From Acinetobacter haemolyticus (GTDB taxonomy: Bacteria > Pseudomonadota > Gammaproteobacteria > Pseudomonadales > Moraxellaceae): 64,000 nucleotides of DNA. The notes beneath the pieces were generated by a model. That model was not told the DNA's origin. It was given only the letters and a program-made list of their open reading frames with translations, and ran no database searches. Below, one piece after another: positions 1 through 8,196 of the stretch. Position 1 is the stretch's first letter, and every line of letters starts with the position of its first letter. Both the position numbers and the translations under genes were made by a program. Where the stretch lies: positions 62,001 through 126,000 of the forward strand of contig NZ_OVCN01000012.1 in assembly GCF_900406815.1 (NCBI RefSeq), given 5' to 3'.

Positions 1-76
1 GATAGCTTTCGGTGCCGTTCGCAACAGCATCTTTAATATCCTGATCGGTGATTCCGCGACATAAACAAACATACAT
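1..76 (-). CDS. bfd: Bacterioferritin-associated ferredoxin, N-terminal part (runs off the window)
   Basis: Reading the minus strand from the ATG at 76 gives MYVCLCRGITDQDIKDAV and then seven more residues before the window ends. The CxC pair followed by RGIT and D-x-D-I is the N-terminus of the small [2Fe-2S] protein Bfd, which reduces and releases iron stored in bacterioferritin. The remaining two cluster cysteines lie outside the window. A Fur-like box sits just upstream, as expected for a gene induced by iron starvation. Identification rests on the first 25 residues only. Confidence 0.85.
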   Translation of the reverse strand, partial: MYVCLCRGITDQDIKDAVANGTESY

Positions 77-103
77 GGGAGTTGTATCCACAAATACAAA
101 TGC

Positions 104-132
104 GATAATTGATATTATTGATAATTGTTATC
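104..132 (-). promoter_or_regulatory. Putative Fur box upstream of bfd
   Basis: This AT-rich stretch repeats the GATAAT/ATTATC hexamer pattern of Fur operators: GATAATTGATATTATTG, then GATAATTGTTATC. It lies 28 bases upstream of the bfd start codon, where a repressor could block transcription. The match is by eye and no promoter hexamers were assigned. Fur repression of bfd is known in other gammaproteobacteria; applying it here is inference. Confidence 0.55.
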
Positions 133-204
133 GTTTGTCAATGAATTTCATTCTAAACGGTTTGTCTTGGTTATTGGGAATTTGGATAAAAAAGTTAAAC
201 ATGA

Positions 205-235
205 GCGGAAATCCGAGTTAAACTCGGATTTCCGC
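205..235 (-). terminator. Perfect inverted repeat downstream of ridA
   Basis: Two exactly complementary 15-base arms (205-219 and 221-235) surround a single base, forming a very stable hairpin. On the minus strand it is followed after about ten bases by a T-rich run, so it probably ends the spoT/ridA transcript. The U-tract is not immediately adjacent, so it is not a textbook intrinsic terminator. Confidence 0.55.
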
Positions 236-322
236 GCAAGATTGATTCATCATTTAGAGCTAAATATTTAAGACCGATTATTTTTATAATTATATATCTG
301 ACTGAAAAGTATGAGTTAAATA

Positions 323-703
323 TTATGGAATAATCACAATTCCATCCATTTCAACCAATGCACCCTTTGGTAGGCTAGCAACACCGAGTGCAGCGCGTGC
401 TGGATAAGGTTGGGCAAAGTATTCACCCATGATCTGATTGACGAGTTGAAAGTGAGATAAATCAGTAAGGAAGATGTTCAATTTAGCGATATCAGCTAAG
501 CTGCCACCCGCTGCGGTACATACTGCTTTAAGGTTATCAAAAACGCGGCGAATTTGAGCTTCTATACCGTCTACAAGTTCCATACTATATGGGTCTAAGC
601 CGATTTGACCTGAAAGATAGAGCGTATTGCCAACAAGAATTGCTTGAGAATATGTTCCAATCGCTGCAGGCGCGTGTTCAGTATGAATAACTTGACGTGA
701 CAT
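323..703 (-). CDS. ridA: RidA-family 2-iminobutanoate/2-iminopropanoate deaminase
   Basis: A 126-residue protein of the YjgF/YER057c/UK114 family, the usual length for these small homotrimers. RidA hydrolyses reactive enamine/imine intermediates released by PLP enzymes such as threonine dehydratase, protecting other PLP enzymes from damage. Family signatures are [11 protein letters not shown] near residue 11, the LSGQIG strand, and the C-terminal [20 protein letters not shown] segment, whose arginine binds the substrate carboxylate. The start is preceded by AGGAG on the minus strand. It follows spoT after about 100 bases in the same direction and probably shares its transcript. Confidence 0.93.
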   Translation of the reverse strand: MSRQVIHTEHAPAAIGTYSQAILVGNTLYLSGQIGLDPYSMELVDGIEAQIRRVFDNLKAVCTAAGGSLADIAKLNIFLTDLSHFQLVNQIMGEYFAQPYPARAALGVASLPKGALVEMDGIVIIP

Positions 704-803
704 TAAGCTCTCCTATGTCATTTTCCTATCTTAAGCACAGCGACTTTAACACAAAAATCTAGTATGGGAGCAATTGAATACTGAGTAGTCGTTGCGATTG
801 GTT

Positions 804-2912
804 TTAACCTATTTTTGCCATTTCTGGCTGTGCTACAGGCATATTTAAACGCTCAATTCGAGGGAAGCCAAGATGCATACGCAAATCTCGAATAATTTGG
901 GCTAATTGTTTTCGATTATTGACCACGATATTCACATACGTCTTTTGCTCTTGTGAATGCACCATTTCAACCCCTGTTTTGGCCTTACGACATTGATAAA
1001 TCAAGTCAGAGATTTGCTCATCATTCATTGCCATGTGAATGCAAAGATAGGCGCTAAAGCGAACATCTTCGATTTCTTCAGATTGCCAATGTAAAGGCAT
1101 GATGTTTTCTGGATGTAAATGTTGCTCATGCAAGAGGTTGCGGCAACGTGCGCGGTGGACGATTAATCCGCGACGAGATAAATGTCCTTGAATTGGGTCA
1201 CCCAAAACAGGATTGCAGCAATGTGCATATTTAACATCAACCCCTTCAGTACCAACAATCAAACGATCGGAACTGTCTTGTGGATGAGGTTGATGATCTT
1301 GAGCAAAGAGATGGTTTGCAACCAATTGAGGTAATAAGTCTCCAACAGCAATCTGTTCAAATAAAGTGTCTTTGTCAGTGAGATGTCGCCACTCTAAGAC
1401 ATTAATCCAGTCTTGTTGCGAGAGGTCGTTAATAGAGCGGTGAAAGAGTTTCAATGCTCGATTCAAGGCTTGTTGTCCAACAAGGCGTTGCTCATCAATA
1501 TCCTGTTCTCTGAGTATATTTTGCAAAGCACGTCGTGCTTTTTGCGTATTGATAAAGCTGAGCCAGTCTGGATTAGGTGTGGCGAGTACATCAGTAATGA
1601 TTTCTACTACTTGACCGCTATTCAATGGCGTTGAGAGAGGACGAATTTCTCCATCAACTTTGGCACCAACAGCGTGGTTACCTAGAAATAAACTAGCTGA
1701 GTAAGCAAAATCAACAACAGTTGCGCCTTGAGGAAGTTCATGCAATTGCCCGTGTGGGGTATACACCCAAATTTTCTCTTGGTGTAAATAATCCAATAAA
1801 TCGCTAAAAGTGGTTTTCGCACAGTCACTATCGATTAAAGTATTCAGGTTTTGCATGGATGCTTGGATGGCAGATCGACATGCTTGAGGCGCATTTTCAC
1901 CCAGTACGACACCAAAACGAGCGGCTTTGCGCATAAGCTCAGTTTGAATGGTGAGAGAAAGGGTGGTTTTTTCCCCTTTTAATTTGATCATTAATGATTG
2001 ATTGCCACCTGGCAACGGGCGACGAATATAGTCTTTGTATTGTAAGACTTGGAAATTATCTTTTAATGCAGTCACAAGACGATCACAGTCCGCGATGCTT
2101 TGCAGAATAATCTCGAAGGCATGACTGTGGCTAAGTTCATTTAAATCAATTTCATTTTTTACAAAATGGCGCAGCAACTCGATATTATTATTTTTCTTTT
2201 TAATTCGACCTTTAATTTTATGATTTTCTAAGAGGTCTGATAGTTTCTGCTCCCAAATGGCCTGATATTCACAACGTTTTGGCTTGGTTTCTAAAAGAGC
2301 AGCTTGTACATCATTGAACATATCCAAATCGAGATTTTGGTAACATAGATGTTCTAAGTTGTCTGCCATTTCATTCATACCAACCAGACGCGCCATTGGT
2401 ACAAAAATATCTAGCGTTTCTTGGGCGATTCGTGCACGTTTGTCTGGACGAAGTGCGCCTAGAGTGGTCATATTATGATAACGATCGGCAAGTTTAATAA
2501 TAATGACACGTGGGTCTTGTAAAGTCGCTTGCAGAATTTTCCGGAAGGAGGCCGCTTTATTGTATTCCTTATCGCTGGAATGGCTGAGTTTGGTTACGCC
2601 ATCGACTAGCTCGGCAACGACCAGTCCGAATTTTTCGCCAATTTCATCTTTGCTAAAATCAGTATCTTCGATGACATCATGTAATAGTGCTGCCATGAGC
2701 GTATCTGCATCGAGACGCATATGGGCCAATATGCAACTGACAGCAATCGGGTGTAAGACATATGGTTCACCACTTTTACGGGTAATACCGCTATGCGCTA
2801 AGTCGGCAAAATCACAGGCAGCAAGCACACGCTGGACGTCACTATCTTTCAGATAGGCATCAATAATTACTTTTAGCTGTTGCTTGGCTTGGCTGACCTC
2901 TTCGCCTGGCAT
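804..2912 (-). CDS. spoT: SpoT-type (p)ppGpp hydrolase with a degenerate synthetase domain
   Basis: About 702 residues of RelA/SpoT family protein, setting the alarmone level of the stringent response. The hydrolase HD domain is intact: H54, HD at 78-79, ED at 82-83 and KLADRYHN near 145. A TGS domain (about 385-445), the conserved HCCNP segment with a downstream zinc-finger-like cysteine (about 570-600) and a C-terminal ACT domain follow. The region where the synthetase should be (about 235-345) keeps only faint traces: the usual RVK-SIY-K-M and GYQSLHT motifs are not recognisable, with GNQSLMIK in place of the latter. ATG at 2912 is preferred over GTG at 2921 because AAAGGTG forms its Shine-Dalgarno site. 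Gene order gmk-rpoZ-spoT matches E. coli. Hydrolase-only activity is an inference, in line with what is known of Acinetobacter SpoT. Confidence 0.93.
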   Translation of the reverse strand: MPGEEVSQAKQQLKVIIDAYLKDSDVQRVLAACDFADLAHSGITRKSGEPYVLHPIAVSCILAHMRLDADTLMAALLHDVIEDTDFSKDEIGEKFGLVVAELVDGVTKLSHSSDKEYNKAASFRKILQATLQDPRVIIIKLADRYHNMTTLGALRPDKRARIAQETLDIFVPMARLVGMNEMADNLEHLCYQNLDLDMFNDVQAALLETKPKRCEYQAIWEQKLSDLLENHKIKGRIKKKNNNIELLRHFVKNEIDLNELSHSHAFEIILQSIADCDRLVTALKDNFQVLQYKDYIRRPLPGGNQSLMIKLKGEKTTLSLTIQTELMRKAARFGVVLGENAPQACRSAIQASMQNLNTLIDSDCAKTTFSDLLDYLHQEKIWVYTPHGQLHELPQGATVVDFAYSASLFLGNHAVGAKVDGEIRPLSTPLNSGQVVEIITDVLATPNPDWLSFINTQKARRALQNILREQDIDEQRLVGQQALNRALKLFHRSINDLSQQDWINVLEWRHLTDKDTLFEQIAVGDLLPQLVANHLFAQDHQPHPQDSSDRLIVGTEGVDVKYAHCCNPVLGDPIQGHLSRRGLIVHRARCRNLLHEQHLHPENIMPLHWQSEEIEDVRFSAYLCIHMAMNDEQISDLIYQCRKAKTGVEMVHSQEQKTYVNIVVNNRKQLAQIIRDLRMHLGFPRIERLNMPVAQPEMAKIG

Positions 2913-3094
2913 AGAAAACACCTTTAATAACTTGGATTCAGTAAGGATAATCTTTGTTGATACTTTGCTTATCTTCTAATGAAAAGCATATTGCTAAACT
3001 TGTCAATTTGTTCATTATAAAAACTCGTAAATTTTTTCAATGAAGTATATTGCTTTTCTCAATATGGAGAAAATTTCACAATAAGATCAACAAA

Positions 3095-3124
3095 CAAAAA
3101 AGCCCAGTGTCTTCACAATGGGCT
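3095..3124 (-). terminator. Hairpin after rpoZ
   Basis: On the minus strand the sequence reads AAGCCCATTGTG, a short loop, then an imperfect complement ending TGGGCTT followed by Ts. This is an intrinsic terminator shape just past the rpoZ stop. Because spoT continues on the same strand about 180 bases further on, it may attenuate rather than fully end transcription. Confidence 0.65.
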
Positions 3125-3145
3125 TCGATGTATAGCAAATTCGAC

Positions 3146-3424
3146 TTAGAAAGAAAAGCCTTCTAAATTTAATGAATTTGTAGATAACACCATATCTAGA
3201 TTTGAAGTTTGATAATCTTGGTCGCGTTGTTTCAAAATTTCTTTGGTGACATGACCCACTGCAATCTCACGTAAAGCGACAACTGTTGGTTTGTCATTGT
3301 CCCATTCTACAGTAGGTTCCATGCCTTGACGTGCTATTTGGCGTGCACGTTTACTCGCTACCAGTACTAACTCAAAGCGGTTATCGACATGGTCTAAACA
3401 ATCTTCAACGGTTACACGTGCCAT
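3146..3424 (-). CDS. rpoZ: RNA polymerase omega subunit
   Basis: 92 residues beginning [20 protein letters not shown], the standard omega N-terminus. RARQIARQG and the [13 protein letters not shown] segment, which packs on the beta-prime C-terminus, are present. Omega helps assemble the polymerase core and forms part of one ppGpp site. It lies between gmk and spoT, the usual arrangement linking guanine nucleotide supply, RNA polymerase and ppGpp turnover. No anomalies seen. Confidence 0.96.
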   Translation of the reverse strand: MARVTVEDCLDHVDNRFELVLVASKRARQIARQGMEPTVEWDNDKPTVVALREIAVGHVTKEILKQRDQDYQTSNLDMVLSTNSLNLEGFSF

Positions 3425-3493
3425 AAGTTGTCTCGTTTGAACAATACATCTGAAAGACTAAATAGTATAAAAGGCTTTTGTCAAAGACTCAAG

Positions 3494-4117
3494 TCATTCG
3501 CGATTGAGTGTAATCAGGTTTTCAATTAATTGCTGATGTCGGCTACTTTGCTGCAATGTTTCTAGACGATTTGCAGTGATAATTGCTTCTAAATCATGTA
3601 CGGCTTTATTAAAGTCATCATTGATAATCACATAGTCAAAGCTTGCGAAATGACGCATATCTTCAACAGCACAACTGAGGCGGTGTTCAATTACTTCAAC
3701 TGAGTCAGTACCACGGTTTGAAAGACGTTGTCTTAGATCGTACTGTGTTGGTGGTAGGATAAATATTTGTTTTGATTCTGGAAATAGTCGACGAACCTGT
3801 TCAGCACCTTGCCAATCGATTTCAAGTAAAACATCATGACCTTGTTGAAGTTGCTCTTTTACCTTAGCTTGCGATGTGCCGTAATAGTTACCAAAGACTT
3901 CTGCATACTCGATAAAACCGCCTTCCTCGACTTGAGACAAGAAGGATTCTTTATTGGTAAAATGATAATGAACGCCGTCTAGTTCACCTGGGCGTTGATT
4001 GCGAGTCGTATGCGATACTGAGACATGAAGGTTGCTGACGCGATCGAGTAGGGCTTTTACCAAAGATGTTTTGCCTGTTCCTGAGGCAGCAGAAACGACA
4101 AACAATAGACCCGACAT
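3494..4117 (-). CDS. gmk: Guanylate kinase
   Basis: 207 residues; phosphorylates GMP to GDP with ATP. The P-loop SAASGTGKTS lies at residues 8-17. The GMP-binding region includes SHTTRNQRPGE and the GVHYHF and EYAEVFGNYYGT segments, and DVLLEIDWQGA provides the Mg-site aspartate region. The frame stays open for another 108 codons upstream, but that stretch overlaps the divergent ispH gene and has no family similarity. The ATG at 4117 (MSGLLFVV) follows an AGGAAAAATATC ribosome-binding site and gives the normal length. It leads the gmk-rpoZ-spoT group. Confidence 0.96.
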   Translation of the reverse strand: MSGLLFVVSAASGTGKTSLVKALLDRVSNLHVSVSHTTRNQRPGELDGVHYHFTNKESFLSQVEEGGFIEYAEVFGNYYGTSQAKVKEQLQQGHDVLLEIDWQGAEQVRRLFPESKQIFILPPTQYDLRQRLSNRGTDSVEVIEHRLSCAVEDMRHFASFDYVIINDDFNKAVHDLEAIITANRLETLQQSSRHQQLIENLITLNRE

Positions 4118-4219
4118 GATATTTTTCCTGATATGATAAAATATCTTGGCTATTGTAGTGTAGCGAGCTGCTAAACGAAATAGTTTGATTGAAATATTCA
4201 GATGATGAGAGAGGATGTT

Positions 4220-5170
4220 ATGGAAATCGTGTTGGCCAATCCACGAGGTTTTTGTGCTGGTGTTGACCGTGCTATAGCGATCGTCAATCGAGCACTCGAA
4301 TGTTTTAATCCGCCAATTTATGTGCGACATGAGGTCGTACACAACAAATTTGTGGTAGATGATTTGCGTCAGCGTGGCGCGGTTTTTGTTGATGAGCTTG
4401 ATCAGGTGCCTGATGACTCTATTGTGATTTTTAGCGCACATGGCGTATCAAAAGCAGTACAACAAGAGGCTGAACGACGTGGATTAAAAGTATTTGATGC
4501 AACCTGTCCTTTGGTGACCAAGGTTCATATCGAAGTTACCAAATACGCGCGTGAAGGAACTGAGGCCATTTTAATCGGTCATGAAGGTCACCCTGAAGTA
4601 GAAGGCACGATGGGACAATATGATATGTCTCGCGGTGGTGCGATTTATTTAGTTGAAGATGAACAAGATGTTGATGACTTGGTGGTGAAACACCCAGATA
4701 AAGTTGCCTTTGTGACGCAAACGACTCTATCAATCGATGATACAGCAAAAGTGATTGATGCATTACGACGTAAGTTCCCAGAGATCCAAGGGCCGCGCAA
4801 GGATGATATTTGTTATGCAACACAAAATCGTCAAGATGCAGTACGCGATTTAGCAGAACAATGTGATGTCGTGTTGGTGGTAGGGTCTCCAAATTCATCT
4901 AATTCAAATCGATTACGAGAACTTGCTGAGCGTATGGGAAAGTCAGCTTATTTAGTCGATAATGCAGATCAGCTTGAGCAAAAATGGTTTAAATCGGACA
5001 GTAAAATAGGGGTGACGGCAGGCGCATCTGCACCTGAGATTTTAATTAAACAAGTAATTCAACGGTTGCAAGATTGGGGGGCAACGCCACCTCAAGAATT
5101 ACAAGGTACGGAAGAAAACATTACTTTTAGTCTACCAAAAGAGTTACGTATACAGGTGATACAAGCCTAA
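4220..5170 (+). CDS. ispH: 4-hydroxy-3-methylbut-2-enyl diphosphate reductase
   Basis: 316 residues. IspH carries out the last MEP-pathway step, reducing HMBPP to IPP and DMAPP with a [4Fe-4S] cluster. Cluster cysteines are visible at C12 (NPRGFCAG), in DATCPLV, and in [20 protein letters not shown] is the conserved substrate-binding SxN motif region and EHP-type histidines occur in GHEGHPEV. An in-frame start at 4202 exists, but ATG 4220 follows GAGG by five bases and gives the canonical [14 protein letters not shown] terminus. It is divergent from gmk across about 100 bases and is followed by a strong terminator. Confidence 0.96.
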   Translation: MEIVLANPRGFCAGVDRAIAIVNRALECFNPPIYVRHEVVHNKFVVDDLRQRGAVFVDELDQVPDDSIVIFSAHGVSKAVQQEAERRGLKVFDATCPLVTKVHIEVTKYAREGTEAILIGHEGHPEVEGTMGQYDMSRGGAIYLVEDEQDVDDLVVKHPDKVAFVTQTTLSIDDTAKVIDALRRKFPEIQGPRKDDICYATQNRQDAVRDLAEQCDVVLVVGSPNSSNSNRLRELAERMGKSAYLVDNADQLEQKWFKSDSKIGVTAGASAPEILIKQVIQRLQDWGATPPQELQGTEENITFSLPKELRIQVIQA

Positions 5171-5197
5171 TTTTACTAGAAAAATGTGAACTAGAAG

Positions 5198-5228
5198 CAG
5201 ATGGATTGCATTCCATCTGTTTTTTTTT
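5198..5228 (+). terminator. Intrinsic terminator of ispH
   Basis: Arms CAGATGGA (5198-5205) and TCCATCTG (5212-5219) form an 8-bp stem with a six-base loop, followed by nine consecutive Ts. It isolates ispH from the pilus operon that starts about 70 bases further on. Confidence 0.93.
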
Positions 5229-5247
5229 GGTTCTTATCTGCTTTGTA

Positions 5248-5275
5248 TTGGTTCTGTAAAAATAAAATCTATTAT
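5248..5275 (+). promoter_or_regulatory. Candidate sigma-70 promoter of the first minor-pilin operon
   Basis: TTGGTT (5248-5253), a 16-base AT-rich spacer and TATTAT (5270-5275; five of six to consensus) lie between the ispH terminator and the first pilin start. Position and the good -10 support it; the -35 is weak. Confidence 0.45.
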
Positions 5276-5297
5276 AGCCTCATAAATTTAAAAAATA

Positions 5298-5873
5298 TTG
5301 GTAAAGGCGATGGGGAAAAATTGGGGATTCACCTTAATTGAGTTGATGGTGGTGATTGCTGTAATGGCAGTTGTCGCGATGTTGGCTGCTCCATCTTTTG
5401 GAAACATTATTGCAAAGAAAGAGTTGGATACCACTGCACGAGATTTAGCGCTCATTTTTGGTGAAGCTAGAGGGCAAGCAATTTCATTACGTAAAGATAT
5501 TACGATCAAGTTGACTTGTCCGACTGAAACAGATCCCAATAGCGGTGAAACGAAAGTGGTTTGCCCCGTCAATAGCTCTACAACATTGTATTGGGTATCT
5601 CCGAAAGAGGGAATTGTACTGACAAGTGATGCAATTGATGTGGTTTTTTCAAACTTAGGGACAGCTAAACAGAGAACAAAAGAAATAGATAATCCTGTGT
5701 GCGATGATCCGTCTCCAAACCCTTGTGAGTCTGATCCTACAAATAATCCACCTAAGATTCCTGAAATTGTACCTTTGAGCTTTACGCTATGTAATGCAAC
5801 GCTGGAAGAGAGTCGGACCATTTTAGTATCGAAAATGGGAACGGTTGATAGTATTACCTCGGGGACATGTTGA
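5298..5873 (+). CDS. Type IV pilus minor pilin, FimT/GspH-like (operon 1)
   Basis: 191 residues with a class III prepilin leader ending G before FTLIELMVVIAVMAVVAMLAA: prepilin peptidase cuts after that glycine, N-methylates F1, and E5 is present. Next comes the family's KKELDTTARDLALIFGEARGQA helix, then a beta-rich head with paired cysteines (C-P-T, C-P-V, CDDPSPNPCESD, C-terminal GTC). FimT/FimU proteins sit in the initiating tip complex of type IV pili and in Acinetobacter support DNA uptake. The start is uncertain: TTG 5298 lacks a ribosome-binding site, while ATG 5310 has AAAGG only two bases away. The gene overlaps pilV by one base. Confidence 0.88.
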   Translation: MVKAMGKNWGFTLIELMVVIAVMAVVAMLAAPSFGNIIAKKELDTTARDLALIFGEARGQAISLRKDITIKLTCPTETDPNSGETKVVCPVNSSTTLYWVSPKEGIVLTSDAIDVVFSNLGTAKQRTKEIDNPVCDDPSPNPCESDPTNNPPKIPEIVPLSFTLCNATLEESRTILVSKMGTVDSITSGTC

Positions 5874-6409
5874 TGATTAGTAAAAATAAAGAACATGGTG
5901 TTGGTTTGATTGAGGTTTTAGTTGCTTTGGTGATCCTTGCTCTTGGTGTCCTAGGTTTCTCAGCATTGCAACTTAGGGCTTTAGATGCAGCACAAGAAGC
6001 AACAGAGCAAACAGTTGCAATGAATACTGCACGAGACTTAGCTGAGCGTATTAGGGTGAATCGTACAGCCTTAACTAACTACAAAACAGCCATTAATGCA
6101 AAAACAACAAATGTCTCTAGCTGTGTAGGGACCAGCAGCCGTAATGCTGTTCCATCTACAGTAAAAGTTGATTTGCCAAAGTGTAATCCAGCAACAATGG
6201 CACAGCATGATGCTACAGAGATTCTTGCAAAAGCCAATGAACATGGACAAACCATTGTTATTGAGGATTGTGTGGGGAGTGATTTGAACTGTATTTATGT
6301 CGCATGGGGGAAAACAATTATTGCCGCAAACAATATTAATCAATGTGTAGATACTACAACAGGTGCTTATCTTACTGATACCAAATGTTTAGTCATGGAG
6401 GCATTCTAA
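5873..6409 (+). CDS. pilV: Type IV pilus minor pilin PilV (operon 1)
   Basis: About 178 residues. The leader MISKNKEHG precedes the pilin-like hydrophobic helix VGLIEVLVALVILALGVLGF, with the PilV-type GLIEVLVA signature rather than FTLIEL. The following QLRALDAAQEATEQTVAMNTARDLAERIR is the standard PilV helix. PilV is a tip-complex minor pilin that bridges FimU/FimT and PilW/PilX. ATG 5873 overlaps the fimT stop as TGATG and has GGGG eight bases upstream; ATG 5867 is also in frame. pilW begins two bases after the stop. Confidence 0.9.
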   Translation: MISKNKEHGVGLIEVLVALVILALGVLGFSALQLRALDAAQEATEQTVAMNTARDLAERIRVNRTALTNYKTAINAKTTNVSSCVGTSSRNAVPSTVKVDLPKCNPATMAQHDATEILAKANEHGQTIVIEDCVGSDLNCIYVAWGKTIIAANNINQCVDTTTGAYLTDTKCLVMEAF

Positions 6410-6410
6410 A

Positions 6411-7424
6411 ATGAATCGTCATTTAACTAAACAGAAGGGATTTACCTTAATTGAATTAATGATTGCATTAGCTTTGGGATTATTGGTGAGTGCAATTGCT
6501 ATACAGCTTTTTTTAACGAGCCAAAGAAGTGTAACAGCTCAACAAGGCATGATGAATCTACAGAATTCAACGTTATTCGGTTTGGGTACTGTAATTAATA
6601 ATATTCGTCTAGCGAATCTCAACTCTTCCAAGCCTATTATAAATGATAAGACCTTATATGGAGGTGTTGTTTTATCTAAAGAGAATATTTCTGATGATAA
6701 TTCAGCTTTTAGTATAAGTGATGATTTATTGACGCGTGGTGCAAGAGGAGAAACGAATCTAGATATTACAGATTCTGATGACAATGCTTTGGGTAGTGAT
6801 CAGCTTGTGATCCAGTATCGTGTTCATACCCCAAACCAGTTTGATTGTGAGGGAAAGGGAGTAACAGTGAGTGATTATGTGGTGGAGCGTTATTTTTTAC
6901 GCGCAGATACCAATCGCAGTGATCCGAATCAGCCACTTGCTTTAGCTTGCAAAGCTGCTCGTTATACCGAAGCATCAGCTAAAACCAATACTACTTTAAA
7001 TTTAGCAGGAAATGGAGAAATCATTATTCCTCGGGTTGATCATCTAAGTATTCGATTGGGTGTTGCTTATGATGGAGCAAATGCAGCCTGTAATAGTGTT
7101 ACAGCTTCTACAACTAGTGGAACGCCTCCAACTACAACAACTGAAAATCTTGAGGCAGATACTCGTCTAGATTGTTTTAGTTACATGAGTATCGAAGATT
7201 ATCGTGCTTTAACAGGTGAAAAACCCCAAATTGTTTCTGTACAGTTTGGTTTATTGGTTCGCTCTACCGATACGATAGGGAATAATCAGTTTTTCGATGC
7301 GGAACATAAATATAAGGTCCTAAATGTTGAAGGCCCTTTAGTAGACCATGCCCGTAATAAGTTGTATTTACGCACAGTTGTAACGCAGACCATCGCAATT
7401 CGAAATGGTTTTGGAATTGAGTGA
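6411..7424 (+). CDS. pilW: Type IV pilus minor pilin PilW / ComB (operon 1)
   Basis: 337 residues with leader MNRHLTKQKG and the prepilin helix [24 protein letters not shown]. The length, the FLTSQRSVTAQQGMM segment, and a C-terminal motif (VQFGLLVRSTDT, then RNKLYLRTVVTQTIAIRNG) are typical of PilW, called ComB in Acinetobacter baylyi. It belongs to the minor-pilin complex that primes pilus assembly. GGAGG lies nine bases before the ATG. The paralogue at 14393-15517 shares the whole architecture but has a far longer leader. Confidence 0.92.
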   Translation: MNRHLTKQKGFTLIELMIALALGLLVSAIAIQLFLTSQRSVTAQQGMMNLQNSTLFGLGTVINNIRLANLNSSKPIINDKTLYGGVVLSKENISDDNSAFSISDDLLTRGARGETNLDITDSDDNALGSDQLVIQYRVHTPNQFDCEGKGVTVSDYVVERYFLRADTNRSDPNQPLALACKAARYTEASAKTNTTLNLAGNGEIIIPRVDHLSIRLGVAYDGANAACNSVTASTTSGTPPTTTTENLEADTRLDCFSYMSIEDYRALTGEKPQIVSVQFGLLVRSTDTIGNNQFFDAEHKYKVLNVEGPLVDHARNKLYLRTVVTQTIAIRNGFGIE

Positions 7425-7432
7425 GCACTGAT

Positions 7433-8185
7433 ATGAATAATCGAATACAAAAAAAAGCGCAAACAGGGTCAGTCTTGATTGTAGTCCTCATCATGTTGGT
7501 TTTGCTCACTATCGTTGGGACATGGGCTATACGTGGCAGTATCATCTCTTTAAAAATAGCAACGAATGCACAAGCTCAGGCTTTACTTAAACAGACCAGC
7601 GACTCGGTCTTTTTTACACTTGAAAATAAAACTGATGATGAGTTGGATTTCGCCAATATGCGGATAGGTGATGGAATGCTGAACTATACCTTACGTCCGG
7701 AAAATAAAGGTAAAGAATTGGTGTTCTGTATTCGTGGGACATCGACTGATAACTTTGCGGGAAGTCGTCTAGCGAGTGTGGTCTATTGGGAAGGCTCGAC
7801 AATTAAAAATACTGAAATGGGACAAAATGGTTTCTGCAAAGTGAGTCGAATGACTGACTTTTTGAGTGGTCGTAATGCGGTTATGACGCAAGTATCAGTG
7901 CGTGCTGCGGATAATAGTCGAGATTGGGAGCACATGATGGAAGGTGATGATAAAGAAAGCTCAAAGAGTACAGGGATTCAAAAAGTTGTGATCACTGCAA
8001 CGTCAATTTTACCTAATTTAAGTGATCGCCCAAGATCAAGTATTGACACCTGTTTAACTAATTACACCAGTTTTTGGGATGAAAATGCGGATGAAGATAC
8101 CGTAACAGACTGTTTATCTAAAAATAATGTTCCATACAGTACACAAGAAATGGAATACACCATTAAAACTGTGCGTGCATCTTAG
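7433..8185 (+). CDS. pilX: Type IV pilus assembly protein PilX (operon 1)
   Basis: About 250 residues. After a short basic leader, GSVLIVVLIMLVLLTIVGTWAIRGSIISLKIATNAQAQ is the PilX-type helix; position 5 is not glutamate, which is normal for PilX/GspK-like pilins. It probably caps the minor-pilin tip beneath PilY1. ATG 7433 follows GTGAG with seven bases of spacing; GTG 7421, overlapping the pilW stop, is an alternative start. A single C-terminal region carries cysteines (IDTCLTNYTSF and VTDCLSKN). Confidence 0.9.
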   Translation: MNNRIQKKAQTGSVLIVVLIMLVLLTIVGTWAIRGSIISLKIATNAQAQALLKQTSDSVFFTLENKTDDELDFANMRIGDGMLNYTLRPENKGKELVFCIRGTSTDNFAGSRLASVVYWEGSTIKNTEMGQNGFCKVSRMTDFLSGRNAVMTQVSVRAADNSRDWEHMMEGDDKESSKSTGIQKVVITATSILPNLSDRPRSSIDTCLTNYTSFWDENADEDTVTDCLSKNNVPYSTQEMEYTIKTVRAS

Positions 8186-8196
8186 GAGAATAAATC

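Noticed and set aside
4118..4441. 108-codon N-terminal extension of the guanylate kinase frame
   Set aside because: It overlaps the divergent ispH start region, has no similarity to guanylate kinase, and the ATG at 4117 has a good ribosome site and gives the usual length.
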